From positions 186,001 through 250,000 of the forward strand of contig NZ_JACIDN010000003.1 of the NCBI RefSeq assembly GCF_014196345.1: a stretch of 64,000 bases of DNA. Direction: 5' to 3'. Under the pieces are notes generated by a model, which had not been told where the DNA came from, ran no database searches, and saw only the letters and a list, made by a program, of their open reading frames with translations. Numbering within the stretch: position 1 is the first letter of the stretch; each line of letters starts with the position of its first letter. This DNA comes from Methylobacterium brachythecii (lineage in GTDB: Bacteria; Pseudomonadota; Alphaproteobacteria; Rhizobiales; Beijerinckiaceae). The position numbers and the translations under genes are program-made. This document shows, one piece after another, positions 30,209 through 38,237 of this stretch.

Positions 30209-30888
30209 TGCGCGCGGCGATCGTCGTTTTCCCCGGCTCCAACCGCGATGCCGACGTGGCGCGGGCGCTGACGCTCGCCGGTGCCGAGGTGGTGAAGGTC
30301 TGGCATGCCGACAGCGAGCTGCCCGCGGGCACCGATCTCGCGGTGCTGCCCGGCGGCTTCTCTTATGGCGATTACCTGCGCTGCGGCGCCATTGCCGGCC
30401 GGGCGGCCGCGATGGATGCCGTGCGAGCGCATGCGGCGCGCGGCGGCCTCGTGCTCGGCATCTGCAACGGCTTCCAGATCCTGTGCGAGTCGGGCCTGCT
30501 GCCCGGCGTGCTGATGCGCAACATCAACCGCCGATTCATCTGCCATCGCCAGATGCTGCGCGTGGAGCGGGCCGATACGCGCTTCACCACGGCCTACACG
30601 AAGGGCCAGGTGATCGACGTCTGCGTCGCGCATGGCGAGGGCAACTTCTTCGCCGATGCGGAGACGGTCGCCCGGCTCGAAGGCGATGGCCGCGTGGCCT
30701 TCCGCTATTCGGACGCCGCCGGCGATTTGACCGAGGATGCGAACCGCAACGGCTCGCTGAACTCCATCGCCGGGATCTATTCCGAAAAGCTCAATGTGCT
30801 GGGGATGATGCCCCACCCCGAGAACTTCGTCGAAGACATGCTCGGCGGTGTCGACGGGCGTGGGCTGTTCCAGAGCCTGGCGGCCTGA
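30208..30888 (+). CDS. purQ: Phosphoribosylformylglycinamidine synthase, PurQ (glutaminase) subunit
   Basis: This 226-residue class I glutaminase supplies ammonia for FGAM formation. The nucleophile is C86 in LGICNGFQ, and the His-Glu pair is in MMPHPENFVED. It is coupled to purS. The other partner, purL, which usually follows, is not in the window; instead a family B repeat and the convergent apt gene follow. Confidence 0.96.
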   Translation: MRAAIVVFPGSNRDADVARALTLAGAEVVKVWHADSELPAGTDLAVLPGGFSYGDYLRCGAIAGRAAAMDAVRAHAARGGLVLGICNGFQILCESGLLPGVLMRNINRRFICHRQMLRVERADTRFTTAYTKGQVIDVCVAHGEGNFFADAETVARLEGDGRVAFRYSDAAGDLTEDANRNGSLNSIAGIYSEKLNVLGMMPHPENFVEDMLGGVDGRGLFQSLAA

Positions 30889-30905
30889 CGAGTTCGTAGT
30901 CCCCC

Positions 30906-31014
30906 GCGTCATTCCGGGGCGCCGTAGGCGAACCCGGTATCCACGACTGGCCTCGACGGCGCCGCGCATCACGGGTGGATTCCGGGTTCTCGCTGCGCGA
31001 GCCCCCGAATGACG
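30906..31014. repeat. Palindromic repeat family B, copy 1
   Basis: The left arm gcgtcattccggggc...gaacccgg and the right arm ccgggttctcgc...gaatgacggc form an imperfect inverted repeat of about 110 bp. It lies between purQ and apt. Related copies are at 31686-31817 and 37079-37195. Confidence 0.85.
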
Positions 31015-31038
31015 GCTGAGGGGCAGCCGCCCCCGTTC

Positions 31039-31584
31039 TCAGTGCCCCTCGAACTCCACCAGCGTCCGCACCTGGACCCCGAGGTCGCGCAGCTTCTGCG
31101 CTCCGCCGATCTCCGGTAGGTCGATCACGAAACAGGCCGCGACCACCTCGGCGCCGAGCTGGCGCAGCAGGGTCACGGCCGCCGTGGCTGTGCCGCCCGT
31201 GGCGATCAGGTCGTCGACCAGGAGGACGCGGTCGCCCTTCTTGATGGCGTCGACGTGGATCTCGATCTCGTCGGTGCCGTATTCCAGGGCGTAGGACAGC
31301 GAGACCTTGTGGTGGGGCAGCTTGCCCTTCTTGCGGATCGGCACGAAGCCCGAGGAGAGCTGGTGCGCCACCGCGCCGCCGAGGATGAAGCCGCGCGCCT
31401 CGATGCCCGCCACCTGATCCACCTGGCCGCCCGCGAACGGATGCACGAGGGAATCCACGGCACGCCGGAAGGCGCGCGGATCGCTGAGCAGGGTGGTGAT
31501 GTCTCGAAAGATGATGCCCGGCTTCGGGTAATCCGGGATCGACCGGATCGAGTCCTTGAGGGCGTTGTGCTTGCGGGCTTCCAT
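31039..31584 (-). CDS. apt: Adenine phosphoribosyltransferase
   Basis: This 181-residue enzyme salvages adenine to AMP with PRPP. The PRPP-binding motif [14 protein letters not shown] and the [13 protein letters not shown] loop are intact. Length and the [19 protein letters not shown] opening are typical. It is flanked on both sides by copies of palindromic repeat family B. It is convergent with purQ. Confidence 0.97.
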   Translation of the reverse strand: MEARKHNALKDSIRSIPDYPKPGIIFRDITTLLSDPRAFRRAVDSLVHPFAGGQVDQVAGIEARGFILGGAVAHQLSSGFVPIRKKGKLPHHKVSLSYALEYGTDEIEIHVDAIKKGDRVLLVDDLIATGGTATAAVTLLRQLGAEVVAACFVIDLPEIGGAQKLRDLGVQVRTLVEFEGH

Positions 31585-31685
31585 GCGGCGGGGGCCTTTT
31601 TATCTCAGTCCGTGGCGGAGCTTAGAGCAGAAGCCGTGCCAGGGGGCCAGTGGCGGTGGAGTACGAGTGGGCTGGCGACTTAGCC

Positions 31686-31817
31686 CCGTCATTCCGAGAC
31701 CGTGGAGCGGAACCCGGAATTCCCCCTGTGATGCGAGGTGTCGAGCCCAGTCGTGGATTGCACGCTCTGGACGCCCCTTCGGGTCCGGGTTCTCGCTACG
31801 CGAGCCTCGGAATGACG
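31686..31817. repeat. Palindromic repeat family B, copy 2
   Basis: The left arm ccgtcattccgagac and right arm cctcggaatgacg, with cccgg and gggttctcgc further in, match copy 1. The inner part is longer and more diverged. It lies upstream of apt and just before the 3' end of the M20 peptidase gene. Confidence 0.82.
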
Positions 31818-31833
31818 AAGTTGGGTTTGCGGC

Positions 31834-33078
31834 CTAATTCGCCCCGCCCGTCTCCATGATCAGCCGCGTCAGCAGGTACAGCCGCGGTACGATGCTTTCC
31901 ACTTCGGCATACTCGTCCTTCGAGTGGATGCCGCCACCGACGATGCCCAGCCCGTCGATGGTCGGCGTGCCGGCGGCCGCGGTGAAGCTCGAATCCGCGG
32001 CGCCGCCGCTGCTCTCCAGGGTCAGCTTGCGGCCGATCTCGGCATAGATCGCCTGCGCCTTGGCCGCGAGTCCGTCGGTGCCGGCATTTCGCGGCATCGG
32101 CGGGAAGGTGCGGGTGAGCTTGGTGGTCACGCTGGTGTCGGGCACGTGCGTGGTCTTGGCCAGTCCAGAAAGGTCCCGCTCCACGCGGTCGAACTCTTCC
32201 GAGACGTAGGCGCGCATGTCGCCCTGCGCCGTCGCGGCATCAGGGATGACGTTGACCACCGTCCCGGCCTTCAGCGTGGTGACGTTGACCGTGGTCTCTT
32301 TGGCGCGATCGCCGAGGCTGCCGATCGCGAGCACCTGGTGGGCGAGTTCGGTGGCGGCGTTGCGGCCGCTATCGGGGGCAACGCCGGCATGGGCGCCGCG
32401 GCCCTTCACATCGACCTGAAGCTGAGCCGCGCCCTTGCGGGCGATGACCAGCCCGTCCGTCGGCCGGCCCGGCTCGAGGTTGAACACCACGTCGTGCTGG
32501 CGGGCCTGCGCAGAGATCAACTCGTGGGAGCCGGCCGAGCCGGTCTCTTCGTTGGAGTTCAGCAGCAGGGTGATGGTTCGGTAATTCGTGTAGCCGAGAT
32601 CGCGCAGGGCGTGCAGCGCGTAGAGCGCGAGCACGATCCCGCCCTTGTCGTCCATGACGCCTGGCCCGGTGGCGCGGCCACCCTCGATCTTGAACGGGCG
32701 CTTGGCCACTTCGCCGGCGGGAAACACCGTGTCCATGTGGGCCACGAGCAGGATGCGGGCGTTGCCCGAACCCGAGAGCGTCGCCACGACGTTCGCACCC
32801 TTGTCGGGCACGCTCGACGGCACGGTCTCGACCTTGGCGCCGAGCGCGCTCAGCTCAGCCTTCACCACTTCGGCGACGGCGTCGACGCCCTTCGCGTCGG
32901 CGGTGCCGGAATCGATGGAGACGAGCTTTTCGAGAAGCGTCAGGACGGGCTGCTTGTAGGTCTCGGCCTGCTTGAGCACGGTGGCGTTCGGCTCGGCCTG
33001 CGCGGGTAGCGCGAGGGCGACGCTTGCTGCGAGAGTTGCCACGGCGAGGCGAGAGAGGCGATTGCGTGGCAAGGGCAT
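31834..33078 (-). CDS. M20-family metallopeptidase (glutamate carboxypeptidase-like), secreted
   Basis: This 414-residue protein has a signal peptide (LAVATLAASVALALPAQA) and an M20 peptidase domain. VAHMDTVFPAGE holds the first zinc histidine and its supporting aspartate. PGVMDDKGG has the bridging aspartate. NEETGSAGS gives the general-base Glu-Glu region, and the C-terminal GGGIHSKDEYAE the last zinc histidine. It resembles carboxypeptidase G2, which removes C-terminal glutamate from folates and peptides. The start is taken as ATG 33078, although its ribosome binding site is weak. Confidence 0.92.
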   Translation of the reverse strand: MPLPRNRLSRLAVATLAASVALALPAQAEPNATVLKQAETYKQPVLTLLEKLVSIDSGTADAKGVDAVAEVVKAELSALGAKVETVPSSVPDKGANVVATLSGSGNARILLVAHMDTVFPAGEVAKRPFKIEGGRATGPGVMDDKGGIVLALYALHALRDLGYTNYRTITLLLNSNEETGSAGSHELISAQARQHDVVFNLEPGRPTDGLVIARKGAAQLQVDVKGRGAHAGVAPDSGRNAATELAHQVLAIGSLGDRAKETTVNVTTLKAGTVVNVIPDAATAQGDMRAYVSEEFDRVERDLSGLAKTTHVPDTSVTTKLTRTFPPMPRNAGTDGLAAKAQAIYAEIGRKLTLESSGGAADSSFTAAAGTPTIDGLGIVGGGIHSKDEYAEVESIVPRLYLLTRLIMETGGAN

Positions 33079-33147
33079 GAGATCGTTCCGTGCTGGCTGA
33101 CGGCGTTCAGCCCGGGCGGTCAACGCAAGTCAAGGCACTGCGCTTCG

Positions 33148-33242
33148 CCGTCATTGCGAGCGCAGCGAAGCAATCCAGGCCCAACGCGCCGGCGTCGCGG
33201 GTGTGGCCCTGGATTGCTTCGGCTTCGCCTCGCAATGACGGG
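33148..33242. repeat. Palindromic repeat family A, copy upstream of the M20 gene
   Basis: The arms ccgtcattgcgag...gaagcaatccagg (33148-33179) and cctggattgcttc...cgcaatgacgg (33209-33242) are an imperfect inverted repeat of the same family as the insert in thiE. It lies in the gap between the M20 peptidase start and the IMPase stop. Confidence 0.9.
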
Positions 33243-33267
33243 TGCGGAGTGGGCTTGAGCGAACTCG

Positions 33268-34077
33268 TCAGGCCGCGTTCGCCTTCCGCAAAATCCCGAT
33301 CAGCTCGCCGTGCAATGCCTCGTTGCCGGCGGCGATCGACTTGGCGGCGGTCTTGGCCGCGAGGGGTTCCGCCCCGCCATCGGCGTTGGTGACGAAGCCG
33401 CCGGCTTCGCGCACGAGGATGATGCCGGCCGCGATGTCCCAGGACTGGATGTCCCGCTCCCAGTAAAAGTCGTTGCGGCCGCAGGCGACATAAGCGAGGT
33501 CGAGGGCGGCCGAGCCGAAGCGGCGGGCACCGCCGGTCACCTGCATCACGGCGGCGACCTCCTTGAGCAGGCGGGGCTGGTCACCGCGGCCGAGATAGGG
33601 CGAGCCGTAGGCGACGAGGGCGTCCGCGAGCTCGGCGCGGCCTGAGACGCGCAGGCGCCGGTTGTTCAGGTAGGCGCCCTTGCCGCGCTCGGCCATGAAC
33701 AGCTCGTCCTTGATCGGGTCGTAGATCACGCCGGCCACCACGAGCCCGTCGCGCTCCAGGCCTACGGAGATCGCGAAATGCGGGATGCCGTGCAGGAAGT
33801 TGGTGGTGCCGTCGAGCGGGTCGATGTGCCAGGTGTGGCTCTTGTCGGTGCCCTCGATCACGCCGTTCTCTTCGAGCACCATGCCGTAGCCGGGCCGCGC
33901 CTTCATCAGCGCATCGCGCAGCACGTCCTCGGCCTTGCGGTCGGCTGCGGAGACGAAGTTGCCCGGCCCCTTGCGCGAGACCTGCAGGTTCTCGACCTCG
34001 CCGAAATCGCGCTTGAGGCCGCGGGCGGCCTTGCGGACGGCGTCGACCATCACGGTCATGAGGGGGGAGTTGATCAT
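33268..34077 (-). CDS. suhB: Inositol monophosphatase family protein (SuhB-like)
   Basis: This 269-residue protein has the metal-binding motifs of the family: the glutamates of LEENGVIEG, the aspartates of IDPLDGTTNF, and the C-terminal WDIAAGIILVREAGG. It should dephosphorylate inositol phosphate; SuhB proteins also act in rRNA transcription in some bacteria. The start is not firmly fixed, because no strong ribosome binding site lies before the ATG at 34077. It lies upstream of the M20 gene on the same strand, with a family A repeat between them. Confidence 0.9.
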   Translation of the reverse strand: MINSPLMTVMVDAVRKAARGLKRDFGEVENLQVSRKGPGNFVSAADRKAEDVLRDALMKARPGYGMVLEENGVIEGTDKSHTWHIDPLDGTTNFLHGIPHFAISVGLERDGLVVAGVIYDPIKDELFMAERGKGAYLNNRRLRVSGRAELADALVAYGSPYLGRGDQPRLLKEVAAVMQVTGGARRFGSAALDLAYVACGRNDFYWERDIQSWDIAAGIILVREAGGFVTNADGGAEPLAAKTAAKSIAAGNEALHGELIGILRKANAA

Positions 34078-34214
34078 AGAGCGTCCGTGTGCGGCCGGAT
34101 GCCGGCGCGCTGGATGGGATCGGGGATGAACGCGCTTCTATACGCGTTGCGGCCGAGCGCCATAGGCACGCGCGAATATCTGCCGGCGCGCCGGCGCATC
34201 CTCGACGATGAATC

Positions 34215-34895
34215 CTATCGCAGCAGCCGGGCCTTGTCCGGATCGGCGAGAACCGCTTCGGCCGCCGCCAGGTCGTCCGGTTCGTTGATGTTGAGGAATG
34301 GGTCGGACGGCTCGGTAGGCCAGGAGACCACGACCGCGCCGTGCCGCGCGACGAAGGCGCCGACGCGGCGCTCGTCGCGCTCCACCAGAGCCGCGCGGAG
34401 GTCGTGCCGCAGTGAAATGGGCCAGAGCGCGACGGTGTAGTGCTTCTTCTCCGAGGCTGCCAGGGCGATCCGGGGGTCGTCCGCGTCGAGGGCGGCGTGA
34501 AGCCGGTCGACGAGATCGTATGGGATGAAGGGCGCGTCGCTGGAGACGCTGACGACCCGGCTGATCCCCACCACCACCTCAGGATGAGGGTGTGGGTTGG
34601 AAGAGGGGAGACGGCTGCCGTGTTCCGCCGCGAAGTCGAGCGCGGCGAGGATGCCGGCGAGGGGGCCGGGATGTCCGGGGATGCCGTCGGGAAGGATCGG
34701 GCCGGGAAACCCGGCAAAGCGCGTCGGGTCGCCGTTGGCGCTCAGCACGAGCCCGGCGCCGCATTGCGGGCTCAGGCGCTCGACGACGCGGTCGAGCAGG
34801 GTGCGGCCGCCGAGGCGCAGCAGCGGCTTGTCCCCGCCGCCCATGCGGCGGGCGAGGCCGCCGGCCAGGATCAGCCCAAGAATCGGCTGTGTCAT
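34215..34895 (-). CDS. mobA: Molybdenum cofactor guanylyltransferase with an in-frame repeat insertion
   Basis: This 226-residue protein attaches GMP to molybdopterin. LILAGGLARRMGGGDKPLL is the nucleotidyltransferase signature, GPLAGILAALDFA follows, and VSSDAPFIPYDLVDRL holds the metal aspartate. FLNINEPDDL ends the core. Residues 96-110 (including SSNPHPHPEVVVG) interrupt the usual step between the GPLAGIL helix and the VVSVSSDAPF strand. They are the translation of a family C repeat at 34566-34608. The ATG at 34895 is the natural start. The mrp-like gene stop lies 29 bases upstream. Confidence 0.92.
   Translation of the reverse strand: MTQPILGLILAGGLARRMGGGDKPLLRLGGRTLLDRVVERLSPQCGAGLVLSANGDPTRFAGFPGPILPDGIPGHPGPLAGILAALDFAAEHGSRLPSSNPHPHPEVVVGISRVVSVSSDAPFIPYDLVDRLHAALDADDPRIALAASEKKHYTVALWPISLRHDLRAALVERDERRVGAFVARHGAVVVSWPTEPSDPFLNINEPDDLAAAEAVLADPDKARLLR
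34566..34608. repeat. Repeat family C inside mobA
   Basis: The segment ccaccaccacctcaggatga followed by gggtgtgggttgg is the reverse complement of the motif at the 3' end of thiE (23183-23220). It is translated in mobA without breaking the frame. Confidence 0.75.
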
Positions 34896-34924
34896 GGTGT
34901 CGGCGGCGCCATGCGGCCGGCGCG

Positions 34925-36058
34925 CTACTCGATGACGATGCGCGGCGCGGCGCGGCCGGCCGGCGCAGCGTTGAGGTTGGACCAGAGCGTGCCGGCGATC
35001 TCGCGATAGACCTTGGCCTGCGGTCCGTCCTCGTCCGTCGCGACGACCGGGCGGCCGGCATCGGAGGTCTCGCGGATCACCATGGTCAGCGGCACCTCGC
35101 CGAGGAACGGCACTTCGAGCCGCGCCGCTTCCGTGCGTGCGCCGCCATGGCCGAAGATGTCGGACGTCCCGCCGCAATGCGGACAGATGAAGGTCGCCAT
35201 GTTCTCGATCACGCCGAGGATCGGCACCGAGACCTTCTTGAACATGCTCACGGCGCGGCGCGCGTCGATCAGCGCGAGATCCTGAGGCGTCGAGACGATG
35301 ACGGCGCCGGAAAGCGGCGTTGACTGGGCCATGGTGAGCTGCGCGTCGCCGGTGCCCGGCGGCATGTCCACCACGAGGATGTCGAGATCGCCCCAGGCAA
35401 CGTCTCGCAGCATCTGCGTGATCGCGGACTGGACCATCGGGCCACGCCAGATCATCGCGGAATCGGCGTCGATCAGAAAGCCGATCGACATCACCTTGAT
35501 GCCGTAGCCCTGCATCGGCTCCAGCACCTTGCCCTCGATCACTCGCGGCTTGCCCTCGATGCCGAACAGCTTGGGCACCGACGGCCCGTAGATGTCGGCA
35601 TCGAGCAGCCCCACTCGCAGACCCTGGGCATGCAGAGCGAGCGCCAGGTTGCAGGCCGTCGTCGACTTGCCGACGCCGCCCTTGCCGGAGGCGACCGCCA
35701 CGACGTGCCGGACGCCGGGCAGGGCAGGGCCTGTGCGCGGGGGAACCGGCGGCGCGCCGGGACCGGGCCCGGATTGGCGCGGCGGCTGGGCCGGCGGTGC
35801 GTTCGGACCGCGCTCGGAGGTCAGGCTCGCAAAGACGCTCGACACGCCGGGCATGGCGAGAATGCGCCCTTCCGCCTCGCGGCGCACGGCCTCGAAGCGC
35901 TTGGCCTCGCTCGGGTCGATCTGAATCGAGAACATCACGCGGCCCGTCGGATCGACCACGACCTGAGAGAGCCGGCCGGACCCCGGCAGACTGGTGCCGC
36001 CGCCATCGACCGCCACGGTCGACAGGGCCTGGATCACGTCGTCACGGGTGATCGCCAA
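34925..36058 (-). CDS. mrp: Mrp/ApbC-family iron-sulfur carrier ATPase
   Basis: This 377-residue P-loop ATPase has an N-terminal DUF59-like domain (residues 1-85), a Pro-rich linker, and the Mrp core with the deviant Walker A GKGGVGKST near residue 125. CPHCGG near 282 supplies the paired cysteines that hold an iron-sulfur cluster at the dimer interface. It is thought to load or carry [4Fe-4S] clusters. The start is a TTG supported by GAGGAG about seven bases upstream. mobA follows on the same strand. Confidence 0.94.
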   Translation of the reverse strand: MAITRDDVIQALSTVAVDGGGTSLPGSGRLSQVVVDPTGRVMFSIQIDPSEAKRFEAVRREAEGRILAMPGVSSVFASLTSERGPNAPPAQPPRQSGPGPGAPPVPPRTGPALPGVRHVVAVASGKGGVGKSTTACNLALALHAQGLRVGLLDADIYGPSVPKLFGIEGKPRVIEGKVLEPMQGYGIKVMSIGFLIDADSAMIWRGPMVQSAITQMLRDVAWGDLDILVVDMPPGTGDAQLTMAQSTPLSGAVIVSTPQDLALIDARRAVSMFKKVSVPILGVIENMATFICPHCGGTSDIFGHGGARTEAARLEVPFLGEVPLTMVIRETSDAGRPVVATDEDGPQAKVYREIAGTLWSNLNAAPAGRAAPRIVIE

Positions 36059-36168
36059 GGTCAGCTCCTCGCGGCCGGTCAGCGGCCGCCTTCGTCAGCG
36101 CGGTGAATACAACAACAGCCCATGTAACCCCGAACGCCCGGAACGCCAGCCCGAAACCGGGGCCGGCC

Positions 36169-36450
36169 TCAGCGTCTGCGCGAGGGCGGGATGGCGACGA
36201 GATTGCATCGCTCCATCGGCCCGCGCACCACCGAGCCGTCGCCGCGCCGGTAGAACCCGTTGCGGACATGGCGACAGCCGGGCGGGCCCGGCAGGCGTCT
36301 CGCCCGCTGGATGTGCACGCTCCGATAGCGCCGGTGCGAGAAATCGTGGCCGCCGATCCGCACGCCGGGGCCGAAACGGACCTCGGCCGCGGCCGGCATC
36401 GCCGCCAGCAGCCCCAGCATCAGCGGAACCAGGAAACGCGTCTCGCGCAT
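36169..36450 (-). CDS. Small secreted basic protein
   Basis: This 93-residue precursor has a signal peptide (MRETRFLVPLMLGLLAAMPAAA) and a very basic mature part rich in Arg, Gly and His, with two cysteines. It contains repeated RR and GPG patterns. GGGGAG precedes the ATG at 36450. I do not recognise a family; similar small basic secreted proteins are common in Methylobacterium. It is divergent from the PNPOx-fold gene. Confidence 0.6.
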   Translation of the reverse strand: MRETRFLVPLMLGLLAAMPAAAEVRFGPGVRIGGHDFSHRRYRSVHIQRARRLPGPPGCRHVRNGFYRRGDGSVVRGPMERCNLVAIPPSRRR

Positions 36451-36556
36451 CACATCTCCCCTCGGCCTCGTCTGAACCAACCGGAGGCGCGTCCGTTGTC
36501 GGGGCACGTTTCGCTCGGCCCCGCAGCCGGCGATCACCGACTCGTTGGAGAACCTC

Positions 36557-37060
36557 ATGCACCAGGGCAACCATCGCGACCACGAGGGCGCGAAGAAGCT
36601 TTTCGAACTGATCAAGGACGTCAAGGTCGCGATGATGACCACTGCCGATCCGGATGGCACGCTGAACAGCCGGCCGATGTGGAACAACGATGCCGACGAG
36701 AACGGCGATCTCTGGTTCTTCACGCGGCTGCATTCGCCAAAGACCGCGGAGATCGGCCGCGACAACCAGATCAACCTCGCCTTTGCCGACCCATCGAGCC
36801 AGAACTACGTCTCCGTCGCGGGCAAGGCCGAGATCGTCACCGACCAGTCCGTGATCGACCAGAAATGGTCGGCGGCGTTGAAGACCTGGTTCCCCAATGG
36901 CAAGGACGACCCGGAAGTCGCGCTGATCCGCGTCCATCCCGAGCATGGCGAGTACTGGGACAGCCCCAACAGCAAGATGGTCCACCTCTACGGCTTCGTG
37001 AAAGCCTCGCTGACCGGCAAGAGCCCGAAGACGGAGACGGAGAAGGTGAACTTGGCCTGA
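36557..37060 (+). CDS. Pyridoxamine 5'-phosphate oxidase-fold protein (general stress protein 26-like)
   Basis: This protein of 167 residues has the split-barrel flavin-binding fold of the PNPOx superfamily. VAMMTTADPDGTLNSRPMW and LWFFTRLHSPKTAEI are the two signature segments, and the C-terminal half has the WFPNGKDDPEVALIRVHP stretch of the GSP26 group. It probably binds FMN or FAD, but the reaction is unknown. The ATG at 36557 has GGAG upstream; a TTG at 36545 is in frame. Confidence 0.87.
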   Translation: MHQGNHRDHEGAKKLFELIKDVKVAMMTTADPDGTLNSRPMWNNDADENGDLWFFTRLHSPKTAEIGRDNQINLAFADPSSQNYVSVAGKAEIVTDQSVIDQKWSAALKTWFPNGKDDPEVALIRVHPEHGEYWDSPNSKMVHLYGFVKASLTGKSPKTETEKVNLA

Positions 37061-37078
37061 GGGTTTCCTCACACACAC

Positions 37079-37195
37079 GTCATCCCGGGGCCGCGTAGCG
37101 GAACCCGGGATCCACCCGTGGTGCGACGCCGGCAACGACCGTCGAGGCCAGTCGTAGATTCCGGGTTCTCGCCTTTGGCGAGCCCAGGAATGACG
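37079..37195. repeat. Palindromic repeat family B, copy 3
   Basis: The left arm cgtcatcccggggccgcgta and gaacccggga pair with the right arm ccgggttctcgc...ccaggaatgacgg. It fills most of the gap between the PNPOx-fold gene and the convergent SRPBCC gene. Confidence 0.83.
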
Positions 37196-37204
37196 GTGCG
37201 GTGT

Positions 37205-37717
37205 CTAGTTTCCGCCGCCGAAACGCCGATCCAGCTTGCCGATCTGGCTCTGGAAACCCAGCGTCGACATCTTCGTCCAATGCGGATCGGGATGCGGCTC
37301 GAGCGTCACGACCATCCGCGTCAGGTCGCCCAACGGCTGAAACTCCACCTCGATCGAGACCTCGTAGGGAGCGACGCCCGCGACGAAGTCGATGATGTGG
37401 ATCAGGCTCAGCCTGTCGTGCGGCTCGAATGCGCCGAAACGCCCGTTGGTCATGTGCGAGATCGGCTGGCCCATATGCTTCATGGCCGCGATGGCCTCAG
37501 GCGCATCCGCGATCATGTCGTATCGGAGCACGCCGCCCGCGCATGCCTCCAGGGCGTGCACGTCGACGCGAAAACCTTCCGGCCCCCACCAGGATTCGAA
37601 GCCCTCCTTCGTCGTCCAGAGCTCCCAGAGCGGCTCGGCCGCCGCGGGATAGGTGCGCTCGACGACGACCCTTTCCTGGGCGCTGCCGGTCTGCGCGAAC
37701 GAACCTCTGTCACTCAT
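37205..37717 (-). CDS. SRPBCC-family protein (AHSA1-like)
   Basis: This 170-residue protein has the START/Bet v1-like helix-grip fold of the AHSA1 (activator of Hsp90 ATPase) subgroup. ERTYPAAAEPLWELWTTKEGFESWW is the characteristic start. It overlaps the preceding ArsR gene in an ATGA junction. In such pairs the SRPBCC protein probably binds a hydrophobic ligand and the ArsR protein controls it. The function is otherwise unknown. Confidence 0.85.
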   Translation of the reverse strand: MSDRGSFAQTGSAQERVVVERTYPAAAEPLWELWTTKEGFESWWGPEGFRVDVHALEACAGGVLRYDMIADAPEAIAAMKHMGQPISHMTNGRFGAFEPHDRLSLIHIIDFVAGVAPYEVSIEVEFQPLGDLTRMVVTLEPHPDPHWTKMSTLGFQSQIGKLDRRFGGGN

Positions 37718-38058
37718 GGGCGTGGCTCCTTCTTGGGGGTGGTGCGGTCGCTGCGCTTCTTGTCGAGGGCTGCGCCGAAGCGATCGAGGCGGGCTTCCCA
37801 GAGCTCCCGGTAGCCGGAAAGCCAGGAATCGAGTTCGCGAAACGGTTCGGGTCGCAGGGCGTAGAGCCGCTGCTGCCCGTCCGGCCGCATCGAGACGAAG
37901 CCGGCCTCGCTGAGGATGCGCAAATGCCGGGAGACGCCCGATTGATGGATGCCGGCCTTCGCGACGATGTCGCTCACCGGCCGTTCGCCCTGGCGCAACG
38001 TTTCCACGATGAGCCTGCGCGTCGGATCGGAGAGGGCTTCGAAGGGATTTATATGCAT
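37714..38058 (-). CDS. ArsR-family transcriptional regulator
   Basis: This 114-residue winged-helix protein has the sequence FEALSDPTRRLIVETL followed by GIHQSGVSRHLRILSEAGFV as the recognition helix. It lacks an obvious metal-binding cysteine pair, so it is probably not a metal sensor. It shares a four-base overlap with the SRPBCC gene and is probably autoregulated: three ATGCAT hexamers surround its start. Confidence 0.87.
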   Translation of the reverse strand: MHINPFEALSDPTRRLIVETLRQGERPVSDIVAKAGIHQSGVSRHLRILSEAGFVSMRPDGQQRLYALRPEPFRELDSWLSGYRELWEARLDRFGAALDKKRSDRTTPKKEPRP

Positions 38059-38090
38059 GACAATGTATATGCATATCGATGCATTGATTG
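38050..38090. promoter_or_regulatory. Putative ArsR operator region (three ATGCAT hexamers)
   Basis: ATGCAT hexamers occur at 38053-38058 (overlapping the ArsR start codon), 38069-38074 and 38079-38084. They lie in an AT-rich stretch that stands out from the GC-rich surroundings. This is a plausible autoregulatory site and promoter. Confidence 0.55.
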
Positions 38091-38237
38091 GGATACAAGC
38101 GGGGCGATGCTAATGAGCGGGCAGAGCGCCTGCTCTTTCGCGGCCCGGCGTGGCATATCGGATTGACTTCACGGGCCCGGGCGTGAGCCTTTGCGCCCGG
38201 CGGCCGGACGGGGTCGCGTCAGGGCCGGCCGACTTCG

